From: Cognatishimia sp. 1_MG-2023
GTDB taxonomy: Bacteria; Pseudomonadota; Alphaproteobacteria; Rhodobacterales; Rhodobacteraceae
Direction: 5' to 3'
Assembly: GCF_030548175.1 (NCBI RefSeq)
Contig: NZ_JAUORX010000001.1
Coordinates: forward strand, 496,001 to 560,000
Length of the DNA stretch: 64,000 bases
Shown here one piece after another: positions 8,027 through 16,754 of this stretch. The notes below the pieces were generated by a model. The model was not told the origin of the DNA. It was given only the letters and a program-made list of their open reading frames with translations, and ran no database searches. How positions within the stretch are numbered: the stretch's first letter is position 1; each line of letters starts with the position of its first letter. Both the position numbers and the translations under genes were made by a program.

Positions 8027-10549
8027 GTGGCATTTTGGACGCGCGTATCTGACATCTATTCATCCAAAGACAGTAAGGCCGGTCGATGGGTCTTTGCGGC
8101 AGCCACAGTTATGTGCCTGGCGATTATGAGTTTTCTGGCGCGGAGCGTCATTGTCGACCTAAACGAACTGCGCTCTGCCAAGACGGATACGGTACAGTGG
8201 ACACTGTCGCAGGTTGAGATTGAGTATCTGAATTTTCGGCTTTCTATACACGAGGCACAGGAGAACGCGCCGCCGGACCTTGAGCGGTTGCGCAAGGATT
8301 TTGACGTGTTCTTTAGCCGCCATGACATTATTGCGCAGGGGTTGGTGTTTAAGGACGCGCGTCAGGTCGAAGCCTTTGCGGCCTCTGCCGAGGCGATTGC
8401 AGCGTTTCTGAATGAAACGGCCCCTTTGATTGACGGGGATGACGCAGCATTGTTTGCGGCATTGCCGCAGATTAATGCCGAGGTGGAGGCCTTGGGCCCG
8501 GCTGTGCGCGGGCTTTATGTGTCTGGTCTGGGGCATTTTACGATTCAGTCTGATCGCTTGCGTGAACGCCTGTCTGCAACGCTATGGCAGTTGACTTGGG
8601 TCACGATGGTTTTGATTGCGACGCTTGCGGTATTGGCGGTTTATTCCCGTGCGACGGCCACAAAGAGCCGGATGCGTGGCCGGGAATTGGCGCGAGCGAA
8701 TGCGCATATGGAGACGATTCTGTCGACCTCTTTGGATGGCGTGATTGTGTCAGATCACACGGGGCGCGTGGTGGATTTCAACGCCGCGGCTGAGGCGATC
8801 TTTGGTTATAAGCTTGAGGATATTCGCGGGCAGTTGATTGGTGATTTGATTGTGCCCCCTGAACTGCGGGCCGCGCATCAGGCAGGGATGGACCGCATGA
8901 TCCGCACGGGCGAGAAAAAGCTGGTGGGACATGGGCGCATTCGGATTGAAGCGGCGCGCGCGGATGGGACAATCTTTCCGGTAGAACTGGCGTTGCAATC
9001 CGCGACTGGTGCGGATGGCGAGATATTGATCGCGTTTTTGCGAGATATTTCTGCGCAGGTTGAGGCCGAAGAAGAGCTGCGCCAAGCGCGAGATCAGGCG
9101 CTTGCGGGGGAAAAGGCCAAGGCAGAATTTTTGACCGTTATGAGCCATGAAATTCGTACGCCGTTGAGCGGGTTGTTGGGCAATCTGTCGTTGTTGAGTG
9201 ATACTCAGCTAGATGCTGAGCAGGCGCAATTCACTGGAAACATGAGCATTTCCGGGCGGCAGTTGCTGAAACATGTGAATTCCATTCTGGATATTGCTCG
9301 GTTTGAAAGTGGTAAATTGCCAATTGAGGAGCGCGCCTTTCATCTGGGTGCCTTTTTGCAAGAGATTGTGGATAGCCAAAGTGGCCCTGCTGAAAACCGA
9401 CAGACGGCCATTGGCTGGAGCTGGATTGGCCCTTCGTTGGATTGGGTGCATGGCGATGAAGGGTTGCTGGAGCAAATTCTGCTGAACCTTGTGGGAAATG
9501 CGATCAAGTTTACTGAAAACGGACGGATCGACATTGAGGTTGAGCAAACTGGACATAAAGACGGGGCGCCGCTGATTGAGATGCGGGTGATCGACACGGG
9601 AATTGGGATTGCCGAAGCGGATCAAGAGCGGATCTTTGAAGATTTCGAAACTGGCGCGCGTCATGGTGGGCAGATTGGCAGCACGGGGCTGGGTCTTGGG
9701 ATTTCGAAACGGCTGGCCTCGTTGATGCGTGGCGAGATCGGCGTGGAAAGCACGGTTGGTGAGGGCAGCGTGTTTTGGCTGCGCTTGCCGATGCCAAAGG
9801 GGCACAAACCTGCGGCGGCTTCTGGTGAGGATGCGGATGCGGCGTTGGTGGATTGCTTGCAGATTTTGCTGGTTGAAGACAACGAGATGAACGCCTTTGT
9901 CGTTGAAAAGATGTTGCAGGCTGAGGGGCACCAAGTGACCTGGGCGCAGGATGGGTTGGAGGCGATTGAATGGGCTGAAAAGGCCACGTTTGATGTGATC
10001 TTGATGGACATCAACATGCCTCGGCTGGGCGGGCTAGAAGCCACGCAGCGTATTCGGGCAGAGATTGATCATGCCAAAGACACGCCTATTTTCGCCTTTT
10101 CTGCCAATGTTTTACCTGAAGACACCAAGCGGTTCCGCGAAAGTGGAATGGATGGGTTTATCGGCAAGCCTGTGCAGATCGAAGAGATGCGCGCGGCTTT
10201 GGCAAGTGTGGGGCGTGGTCCGGTTGTGGCTGACACGCCTGTAGCGGAAACGCAGGACGCGCGCGCTATGTTTGGGGAGAATTACGACCAATTCCTGACG
10301 CGTTTCTTAGATGAGGCTGATGAGTTGGCAGCCTGGGTGCAAACGGCAGAGGACCGTGAAGAGATCGTGCAGCGATGCCATAAGATCAGCGCGACGGCGG
10401 CATTGTTTGGCGCGCAAGCGTTTCATGCGGCTTTGCAGCGATTGGAACAAGAGGCCAAGCCAGAGGGCGCAGCGGATTTGGCAGCGCCCAAAGAACAGGT
10501 GGCGCAGGCTTGGGCCACAGCCCGTGAGGGGCTGGTGGCGAACGCTTAG
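8027..10549 (+). CDS. Hybrid sensor histidine kinase (PAS, kinase, receiver, Hpt)
   Basis: This 840-residue protein starts at a GTG with AAGG upstream. In order it has a transmembrane segment (about 22-44), a periplasmic domain of about 140 residues, a second transmembrane segment (about 188-206), a PAS domain (about 228-345), a dimerisation domain with phospho-acceptor H374 (MSHEIRTPLSG), an ATPase domain with N box (LLNLVGNAIKFTENG) and G boxes (DTGIGIAE, GLGLGISKRL), a receiver with D661 (LMDINMPRLGG), and a C-terminal Hpt-like domain with H785 (CHKISATAALFGA). This is a complete phosphorelay. It follows the secreted sulfite-oxidase-fold gene, suggesting a shared signal. The LuxR-type regulators at 5157 and 42216 are candidate outputs. 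Its end overlaps the convergent wza-like gene by 4 bp. Confidence 0.95.
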   Translation: MAFWTRVSDIYSSKDSKAGRWVFAAATVMCLAIMSFLARSVIVDLNELRSAKTDTVQWTLSQVEIEYLNFRLSIHEAQENAPPDLERLRKDFDVFFSRHDIIAQGLVFKDARQVEAFAASAEAIAAFLNETAPLIDGDDAALFAALPQINAEVEALGPAVRGLYVSGLGHFTIQSDRLRERLSATLWQLTWVTMVLIATLAVLAVYSRATATKSRMRGRELARANAHMETILSTSLDGVIVSDHTGRVVDFNAAAEAIFGYKLEDIRGQLIGDLIVPPELRAAHQAGMDRMIRTGEKKLVGHGRIRIEAARADGTIFPVELALQSATGADGEILIAFLRDISAQVEAEEELRQARDQALAGEKAKAEFLTVMSHEIRTPLSGLLGNLSLLSDTQLDAEQAQFTGNMSISGRQLLKHVNSILDIARFESGKLPIEERAFHLGAFLQEIVDSQSGPAENRQTAIGWSWIGPSLDWVHGDEGLLEQILLNLVGNAIKFTENGRIDIEVEQTGHKDGAPLIEMRVIDTGIGIAEADQERIFEDFETGARHGGQIGSTGLGLGISKRLASLMRGEIGVESTVGEGSVFWLRLPMPKGHKPAAASGEDADAALVDCLQILLVEDNEMNAFVVEKMLQAEGHQVTWAQDGLEAIEWAEKATFDVILMDINMPRLGGLEATQRIRAEIDHAKDTPIFAFSANVLPEDTKRFRESGMDGFIGKPVQIEEMRAALASVGRGPVVADTPVAETQDARAMFGENYDQFLTRFLDEADELAAWVQTAEDREEIVQRCHKISATAALFGAQAFHAALQRLEQEAKPEGAADLAAPKEQVAQAWATAREGLVANA

Positions 10550-11751
10550 TTTAGGGCAGCACCCACGGTGATCAGGCCCAATACGCGGGCGGCTTCTGCA
10601 ACATTGGTGACAGTGCTGTCGTAGCAGGCGATGCCGTCGCCGGGCAGAATGAAGGGATCATAATCGTCGCGGTCGGCGCGGCGGAGCATGTCCTCGATGT
10701 CGCGCTCGATCACAACCGAGACTTTGGTTTCTGGATTGCGCGACATCAACAGTGCGGAACGATGGGCGCTGGTCACGCGTGATCCACCGACGCAGTTTGC
10801 ATCCACTACGGCCTGTAAGTATCGCGTACCATAGGGCATTTCACGCACGTCACGGCCAATGGCGGAGGGTGCGTTGCCGGTTGCGGGTTGTGTCAGGTTG
10901 GATAGGAAAAGCGTCACGCCCGGTGGGCTGATGGGGCTTGGGCGCATCAGGTCATCTTGGAAACATTGGCGGGATGGCACGACCACGGTGTCGCCGGTGA
11001 TGAGCATGACATCGACACTGTTTTGGCCCTCGAAAACGCCCCGAAGATCCAGTTTATAGACGCGGCCCTTGCGGTGTAATTCGACGGCAGACAGGTCTGC
11101 ATCTGGGCGAATGCCCCCTGCGGCGCGTAGAGCTGCGGAGAGATTACGGGCCTCGGTTGAGGCGCCCAGCGCTTGGGCGCGGTTTTGGTCTATGGCGTCG
11201 CCCGCGACTTTGCCAAGTTCGATTTGGTGGGGTTCAAAGACGGCACCGGATACGCCAACGCTGACAGAGGCGAAATCGGCGGCACGGACGGAAACGGCAG
11301 GCGGTTCGTCGTATAGGCCTGCTTTCATCAGTGCGAGGACAAGGGAGAGTTCAACTTCGGAACTGGATTGGCCTTGGGTGCGGATGGGTTTGATGAAGGG
11401 CAGTTTTAACGTGCCATCGCGTGAGACCACGTAGCGACCAGATAGCGATTCATCTTCTGCGATACGGATGTCCAGCAGGTCGTTGCGTGAAAAGCGTTCG
11501 CCTAGCAGCGCCTGAGCGGCAAAGCCTTTGCCGCCATTACCGCCGCGATATGGCAGGCAGGTTTCAGCGTTCATGCGGGCGGAGGTCAGGTAGCTTTGGT
11601 CTTGGCGGGTGACAACATCACGATATTGGGCCTGATAGCCCTGCCCGGTTGCGATGGGTTCAATGTTGTTTGGACGGCTCACTGCAGCACAGCTGCTCAG
11701 TAGCGCTGCTGCGGCCATGAGGGCCAAAGGATTTGATTTAAAAGTCGCCAC
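10546..11751 (-). CDS. Polysaccharide export lipoprotein (Wza-like)
   Basis: This 401-residue protein opens with a lipoprotein signal and the lipobox LLSSC (C21). A poly-export domain follows (about residues 85-160: FSRNDLLDIRIAEDES, RDGTLKLPF), then SLBB-like repeats (about 160-270). Such proteins form the outer-membrane channel for capsule or exopolysaccharide. The tail beyond about residue 290 is long and ends in a hydrophobic stretch. It converges with the kinase gene and diverges from the flippase gene, with about 195 bp between the two starts. Confidence 0.9.
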   Translation of the reverse strand: MATFKSNPLALMAAAALLSSCAAVSRPNNIEPIATGQGYQAQYRDVVTRQDQSYLTSARMNAETCLPYRGGNGGKGFAAQALLGERFSRNDLLDIRIAEDESLSGRYVVSRDGTLKLPFIKPIRTQGQSSSEVELSLVLALMKAGLYDEPPAVSVRAADFASVSVGVSGAVFEPHQIELGKVAGDAIDQNRAQALGASTEARNLSAALRAAGGIRPDADLSAVELHRKGRVYKLDLRGVFEGQNSVDVMLITGDTVVVPSRQCFQDDLMRPSPISPPGVTLFLSNLTQPATGNAPSAIGRDVREMPYGTRYLQAVVDANCVGGSRVTSAHRSALLMSRNPETKVSVVIERDIEDMLRRADRDDYDPFILPGDGIACYDSTVTNVAEAARVLGLITVGAALN

Positions 11752-11946
11752 TATCGCCCCGATCTTCTTTTTTGCCGAGATGACACCATAGCGGTGATCG
11801 AAATCCAGCCATACACGCTATGGCGGATCGTTTTCCTATCCATTTGGGTCAATTCTGCACCAGCTGTGCCATGCATTGACCGCTTGCGTTGCTCCTGTGA
11901 GGGGGCGGAGCGGGCAAAGTGAGGTGACCTTAAGGGGAACTGACAC

Positions 11947-13170
11947 ATGTCTTGGCGCAACACAGATTCGAATTTCTTAGCCCACCTGATGGCCTATGGC
12001 GCATCTGAGGTGGCTAGCAAGCTGTCACGCTTGTTTGTGGTGGTCATGGTGGCGCGGACCTTGGGTGTAGAGCAAATCGGGCTGGCTGCTGCGGCTCTGG
12101 CGATTTGTGATCTGCTTAAGAGCGTCACGCAAAATGGGATTTGCCAGCGGATCATCGCGGCCCCCAAGGCTGAATTGCCGGGCATCTGCGTGACCGCGCA
12201 TCGGCTGTATTGGTGGCTTGGGTTTGGTTTGTTTGGCGTGCAACTGTTGGTGGCTGCGGGTCTGTGGGTTTGGGCGCATCCGGTTGTGGGTGGCTTGGTT
12301 GCCGTGGCCGCGCTGGAATATCTGTTTATGCCTGGTGGTTTGGTGCAAGCGGCCCTCGCGATGCGAGAGGGCAAGCTGACGCAGACCGCGAGTATTGCGG
12401 GTGGTCAAATCGTCGGTGCCAACCTGTTGAGCGTTGCGCTTGTTTTTGTTTTTCCGTCCCCCCTGGTGCTGGTTCTACCGCGCGTCTTAACGGCGCCTTA
12501 TTGGTTGATCGCCATGCGTCGGCTACGTCCCTGGCAGAAAGATGCCGCGGTGGAGCCAGCACCTTTTTTGCCCTTCATTACATTTGGTGTGCCGGTTCTT
12601 GGGATCGAGTTGATCAAGGCCTTGCGTCTGCATGCGGATAAGCTGTTGGTTGGCTTGTTGCTGGGGGCCGATGGGCTGGGGCTGTATTTCATGGCCTTTA
12701 ACGCAGGGCTAAGCATTGCCACGAGCTATGTCGCGGCCTTTGAGAAAGTGGTGTTCCCGCATTTGGCGGCAAAGTCGATCTCGGCAGGGCGGATGGCGTT
12801 GACAGGGCTTGGGCTGATTGCGCCGGTGGTTTTAGCACAGTCTTTGTTTGCACCGGTTTATGTGCCGCTGTTGTTGGGCCCGGGCTGGGACGCGGTGGTG
12901 CCGGTTGTGTCTATCCTATGCCTTTGCGCCCTGCCCCTGACGTTTTGGTCGGTGGCCGCGGCAGAGCTGCGGTTGGCGCAAAAGCCAGAGATCGAATTTC
13001 TGGTCACGCTGTTCCTGACAGTTGCTTTGGCGGTCAGCGCAATTGTGACCGCCCCCATGGGATTGCTGGCTATGGCCACGGGCTATGTGGTGAGCGTGAC
13101 CGTCGTGCTGTGTGGAGCGGCGGTGCCGCGCCTGATCTTTCCTTTATTTCAACGTCATCAAGAGGTGTAA
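11947..13170 (+). CDS. Polysaccharide flippase (Wzx-like)
   Basis: This 407-residue protein has about 11-12 membrane segments spread along its whole length, as in the Wzx/MATE-type polysaccharide transporters that move lipid-linked repeat units across the inner membrane. An early segment reads ASEVASKLSRLFVVVMVART, a typical start for the family. The ATG at 11947 is preceded by AAGGGG. It is the first gene of a tight four-gene run: the next gene begins 2 bp after its stop. Together with the Wzy-, Wzz- and Wza-like proteins it completes a Wzx/Wzy-dependent export set. Confidence 0.88.
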   Translation: MSWRNTDSNFLAHLMAYGASEVASKLSRLFVVVMVARTLGVEQIGLAAAALAICDLLKSVTQNGICQRIIAAPKAELPGICVTAHRLYWWLGFGLFGVQLLVAAGLWVWAHPVVGGLVAVAALEYLFMPGGLVQAALAMREGKLTQTASIAGGQIVGANLLSVALVFVFPSPLVLVLPRVLTAPYWLIAMRRLRPWQKDAAVEPAPFLPFITFGVPVLGIELIKALRLHADKLLVGLLLGADGLGLYFMAFNAGLSIATSYVAAFEKVVFPHLAAKSISAGRMALTGLGLIAPVVLAQSLFAPVYVPLLLGPGWDAVVPVVSILCLCALPLTFWSVAAAELRLAQKPEIEFLVTLFLTVALAVSAIVTAPMGLLAMATGYVVSVTVVLCGAAVPRLIFPLFQRHQEV

Positions 13171-13172
13171 CG

Positions 13173-14090
13173 ATGCCTAAGTTTTCCATTATTCTTCCTT
13201 GCCACAATGCCGAAGACACGTTGCACGAAACGATTACATCGGTTTTGGCGCAGAGCCATGGTGATTGGGAATTGGTTTGCATCAATGACGGGTCAAGTGA
13301 TTGGACGGCCTCGATACTAGAGGGTTGGGCCACACAGGACGCGCGCGTTCGGGTGCTAACCCTCTCTGGGCGTGGTCCTGCTGTGGCGCGCAACATGGGG
13401 TGTGCCCATGCGCGTGGGGATATTCTGTGCTTTCTGGATGCCGACGACATTTGGGATTGCGAGAAGCTGACTCAATTGGCGCGGGTATTTGAGGATGACG
13501 CGATTGATGGTGTGTTTGCTCAGGTCGCGTTTTTCGCGGAAACGGGCGTCGCGTTCACACATTCCACGGTACGAAAAGGCGCGCTGACCATTCCGATGTT
13601 GATGGGGGAGAACCCGGTTTGCACGATGTCGAACTTTGCCCTGCGTCGCACGCAGTTTCTTAAGTGCGGCGGCTTTGCGCAGGGGTTTGTGCATAACGAA
13701 GATTTGGAATGGTTGATCCGTTTGGTGGGGCATGGCGCACGTATTGAAGGGCTGCCGATTGTTCAGGTTTGGTACCGCACCTCTGCTGCGGGATTGTCTG
13801 CGGATTTGGCGGCGATGGCGACGTCACGGCGGCAAGCGCTGAAAACCGCGCGGAATTTTGGGTTCACGCCCAGCGCCCAGTCCGAAGCGATTTATCTACG
13901 GTATTTGGCGCGTCGAGCGCTTCGGCTGAACCACACCGGGTTGATCGCGTTGAAGTTCGCGGCTGCGGGGCTTTGGAAAAGTCCGGTCGCCTTTTTGTTC
14001 CCCCTGCACCGCGGTGCGTTGACCGCTTTGGCCGCGTTATCTGCGCCGCTGATGCCTGACGCCATGCGCCGTGCGCTGTTTGCACGATAA
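13173..14090 (+). CDS. Family 2 glycosyltransferase
   Basis: This 305-residue protein has the GT-A fold of family 2: FSIILPCHNAEDTLHETI at the N-terminus, INDGSSDWT, then CFLDADDIWD as the metal-binding DxD region, and NEDLEWLIRLVG in the acceptor part. The ATG at 13173 lies 2 bp after the flippase stop, with AGAGG upstream. The frame stays open leftward to 12918 inside the flippase gene, but that extension is antiparallel to no known domain and is rejected. The sugar and acceptor cannot be predicted. It is translated with the flippase and the next glycosyltransferase. Confidence 0.92.
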   Translation: MPKFSIILPCHNAEDTLHETITSVLAQSHGDWELVCINDGSSDWTASILEGWATQDARVRVLTLSGRGPAVARNMGCAHARGDILCFLDADDIWDCEKLTQLARVFEDDAIDGVFAQVAFFAETGVAFTHSTVRKGALTIPMLMGENPVCTMSNFALRRTQFLKCGGFAQGFVHNEDLEWLIRLVGHGARIEGLPIVQVWYRTSAAGLSADLAAMATSRRQALKTARNFGFTPSAQSEAIYLRYLARRALRLNHTGLIALKFAAAGLWKSPVAFLFPLHRGALTALAALSAPLMPDAMRRALFAR

Positions 14091-14101
14091 GGAGAGCCCT
14101 G

Positions 14102-15106
14102 ATGCCCCTCGCAAGTCTTGTTGTTCCGGCCTTTAACGTTGAGGCCACGGTGGCGGAAACGCTTCGTTCGCTCTTGGCGCAAAGCTTTCGCGACTTTGAA
14201 GTGCTCGTGATTGATGATGGGTCTACGGATCGCACGCAGGCGGTTGTCGCGCCTTTTCTAGAGGACAGCCGTGTGCGTTATGTCAAACAGGCCAATCGCG
14301 GCTTGGCCGGGGCGCGGAACCGCGGCATCGAAGAGGCGCGCGCGCCCTATGTGGGGTTTTGCGATGCTGATGATCTGTGGGCGCCCGATAAGCTAAGCCG
14401 CCATATTGCACATTTGGAAAGCAATCCGCGTTTGGGGCTAAGTTATTCTGGCTCTGCGATGATTGATGAAAACAGTCGCCCGATTGGGATCAATCAATCC
14501 CCTGCCCTAAAGCGAATTGATAGCGCGCATATTTTGAAACGTAATCCTGTTGGCAATGGCTCTGCCGCCGTTCTGCGACGGGCGGCTTTGCAGGAGATTG
14601 CGTTTTATCCGTTGGGGGCGGATCGGAGGGCCAGTTATTTTGACGAGACGTTCCGGCAATCTGAAGACATTGAATGCTGGCTGCGCCTGTCCTTGACGAC
14701 AGATTGGGACATCGAAGGCATTCCCGGGCACCTGACGCTGTATCGCGTGGTGGGGGATGGGTTATCGGCGCAGACCGAGCGGCAGTTGGCCTCTTGGGAA
14801 AACGTCATCAACAAATTGCGCCCCTTGCACCCACGCTTTTTCGCCCAGCACGAGGGAGCAGCGCGGGCTTATCAGTATCGGTATCTGGCGCGGCGTGCGG
14901 TGAGCAGTGGTCGTGGCATCGATGCGATGCGGTATCTGCGCCTGTCTTGGGCGCAATCTGCAGAGCCGCTTTGGGCGGAACCGCGCAAAACGTTGATCAC
15001 TTGGGCGGCCGCGGGCGTTCTTAGGATGTTCAAAGCCAATCCAATGACTGCCGTTCGGATGCTTTCGCGTCCTGCTGATTTAACAAAAGGGAAGGATTTC
15101 CAATGA
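14102..15106 (+). CDS. Family 2 glycosyltransferase
   Basis: This 334-residue GT-A enzyme opens with SLVVPAFNVEATVAETLRSL, continues with VLVIDDGSTDRTQ and carries the DxD-type motif in FCDADDLWAPDK (about residues 84-95). SEDIECWLRLS supplies the acceptor-side acidic residues. It is a paralogue of the preceding gene in layout though not in detail. The start has GGAGAG upstream and lies 11 bp after the previous stop. Its stop overlaps the next start (ATGA), so the genes are probably coupled. Confidence 0.92.
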   Translation: MPLASLVVPAFNVEATVAETLRSLLAQSFRDFEVLVIDDGSTDRTQAVVAPFLEDSRVRYVKQANRGLAGARNRGIEEARAPYVGFCDADDLWAPDKLSRHIAHLESNPRLGLSYSGSAMIDENSRPIGINQSPALKRIDSAHILKRNPVGNGSAAVLRRAALQEIAFYPLGADRRASYFDETFRQSEDIECWLRLSLTTDWDIEGIPGHLTLYRVVGDGLSAQTERQLASWENVINKLRPLHPRFFAQHEGAARAYQYRYLARRAVSSGRGIDAMRYLRLSWAQSAEPLWAEPRKTLITWAAAGVLRMFKANPMTAVRMLSRPADLTKGKDFQ

Positions 15107-16113
15107 CTAAGCCAATTGTATTGCACTTGCTGGATGACGTTACGCCCGGTGGGGTGACACGGGTTGTCGATCATCTGATGGCCTCACCTGTTCTCAATGC
15201 GCAAGCGGTGCATCATCGCCGCGTTTTGAATGGCAATAGACTTAGCGCGCCGGCGATGCAGGCCGATATTATCGTGTCACATCTAACGATGAGTTGGCGC
15301 AATTTGCCGATGCTGATTTCGCTACGCGCTAAACATCCGAATGCAGTTTTGATCCATGTTGAGCATAGCTACACCAAAAGCTTTACCGCGCTGAATGTTA
15401 CAAATCGCGAGCGGTTCTTTACCTTGCTGCGCACTGGATTTGCTTTGTTTGATCAGGTTGTCGCGGTCAGCCGCGCACAGGGCAATTGGTTGGTCACAAG
15501 GGGGCTAGTGGCGCAGGACCGGTTGCAGGTGATCCGTTCTGCGGTGGATTTAATGGGGTTCGCCGCCCTGCCCGCCCCAAGTGGTGTTCCCAAGGTGTTT
15601 GGCGCAATTGGGCGGCTGCATGAGCAAAAGGGTTTTGATGGGTTGATCGCGGCCTTTGCCAAGGTGGATGCCCCGGACATTCGGTTGAAGGTATTCGGCG
15701 AAGGGCCGATGCAAGCGACGCTAGAGGGGCTGGCCGCAGCAGACCCGCGTGTGACCTTAGAAGGGTTCCGCCCTGATCCGGTGCAGGCCATGGCCGAGAT
15801 CGACGCCTTGCTTGTGCCATCCCGCTGGGAGGCCTTTGGTTTGGTTGCGCAAGAAGCTTTGGCTGCTGGGCGTATGACTTTGGTTGCGCCCATTGATGGG
15901 TTGTTGGATCAAGAAATCGACGGCGCGCGCGTTGTGTCTGGACTGGGCAATAGCGTGTGGACTCAGGCGATAACGGCGGCTTGTACTGTGAAGGCGGGGC
16001 CATCTGTGGTAAACCAAACTGATATGGCAGAGCGCCAAAAGCAACGGTTTCAAAAAGACTGGAGCCGCCTGTTTGGTGAAGCGTTGCAAAAGGAAATGCA
16101 GCCAGCGGCCTAG
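15103..16113 (+). CDS. Family 4 (GT-B) glycosyltransferase
   Basis: This 336-residue protein has the two-lobed GT-B layout. The N-lobe begins LHLLDDVTPGGVTRVVDHLM, and the C-lobe holds AIGRLHEQKGFDGLIAAF and the nucleotide-sugar motif PSRWEAFGLVAQEALAAG with its E-x7-E spacing (about residues 228-245). It is the last gene of the flippase/glycosyltransferase run and overlaps its predecessor by 4 bp. No terminator is obvious behind it. It probably adds one of the later sugars of the exopolysaccharide unit. Confidence 0.92.
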   Translation: MTKPIVLHLLDDVTPGGVTRVVDHLMASPVLNAQAVHHRRVLNGNRLSAPAMQADIIVSHLTMSWRNLPMLISLRAKHPNAVLIHVEHSYTKSFTALNVTNRERFFTLLRTGFALFDQVVAVSRAQGNWLVTRGLVAQDRLQVIRSAVDLMGFAALPAPSGVPKVFGAIGRLHEQKGFDGLIAAFAKVDAPDIRLKVFGEGPMQATLEGLAAADPRVTLEGFRPDPVQAMAEIDALLVPSRWEAFGLVAQEALAAGRMTLVAPIDGLLDQEIDGARVVSGLGNSVWTQAITAACTVKAGPSVVNQTDMAERQKQRFQKDWSRLFGEALQKEMQPAA

Positions 16114-16429
16114 GTGGTTCGTCGCTGGGCTACGGGAGCATGCACCAGCCCCTTTTTTGGTGGGGTCTGCCCTGCCAGCGCTAAGAGCCGATATTCACGC
16201 GTGGTTTTAGCGTGTTCGTTAAGAACGCCGTTTCGGTCAGTTAGTTGGTGTTCTAGCGGAATGACTGTTAGCGGCGTCGGTGTGGACCGCGTTGTGTTTG
16301 ACGTCAGCGCTTTTGGGCCCTGATCTCGCGTAGAGCTTCTTTCAGGAGATCAGCCACTTCTCTCATGCGAGGCAGCTTATCAATAAATTTGAGAGAGCAG
16401 AATGGGATCGGTGTTTTCGTGAGGGTCAT
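16110..16429 (-). pseudogene. Two-frame candidate gene, possible frameshifted remnant
   Basis: The 640-bp gap between the last glycosyltransferase and nrdJ holds one leftward candidate. A 41-codon frame starts at the ATG at 16429 with AAAGGA 8 nt upstream and ends at a TGA at 16304. Its product is charged and helical (LPRMREVADLLKEALREIRA). In the -1 frame coding-like sequence continues for about 65 codons to a TAG at 16110 (TVIPLEHQLTDRNGVLNEHA, then TTREYRLLALAG), without a good start of its own. Either this is a broken gene, or only the 41-residue protein is real. I recognise neither part. Confidence 0.4.
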
Positions 16430-16754
16430 GCGGCATCCTTTCAAAGCGCGAACCTATGCGGGTTGCGCCAAAGGCCTGAATCGCTCCGGTTCGGCGATTG
16501 AATATGAAAAGGCTCCGGAGCCGATGGGAACACTTAGGGAGCAAAGTGAACTAGGGGGCAATAGGCTGCGCCAGTTGTGCGCGTTTGCACACTTTTGTGG
16601 AACTCCATTGCCAAAAGATACTCTAAACCACTGACAAATAAAGAAAACCACCGACAGGGAAACTGCCGATGGTCATTTGATCTGTGCGGAGTGGTCAAAA
16701 AACACCCCAAAGTGGCCAAGTTATGCGGTGTCTAACACACAACCAACCGCCGGT
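16430..16754. other. Non-coding stretch between the candidate remnant and nrdJ
   Basis: I see no convincing gene here. Short open frames exist on both strands but lack ribosome sites and look like chance. A small palindrome GGCTCCGGAGCC lies near 16513-16524. The nrdJ transcript must end here, but I could not identify a clean intrinsic terminator. Confidence 0.5.

Noticed and set aside
11831-11850. CCTATCC upstream of the wza-like gene as a third operator
   Set aside because: Only one half matches; the other half agrees at about 4 of 8 bases. It is too weak to claim.
12918-13172. 85-codon N-terminal extension of the first glycosyltransferase
   Set aside because: It lies inside the flippase gene in another frame, while the ATG at 13173 has a good site and gives the normal domain start.
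16365-16634. 89-codon rightward open frame before nrdJ
   Set aside because: It has no ribosome site and no recognisable composition, and it overlaps the better leftward candidate.
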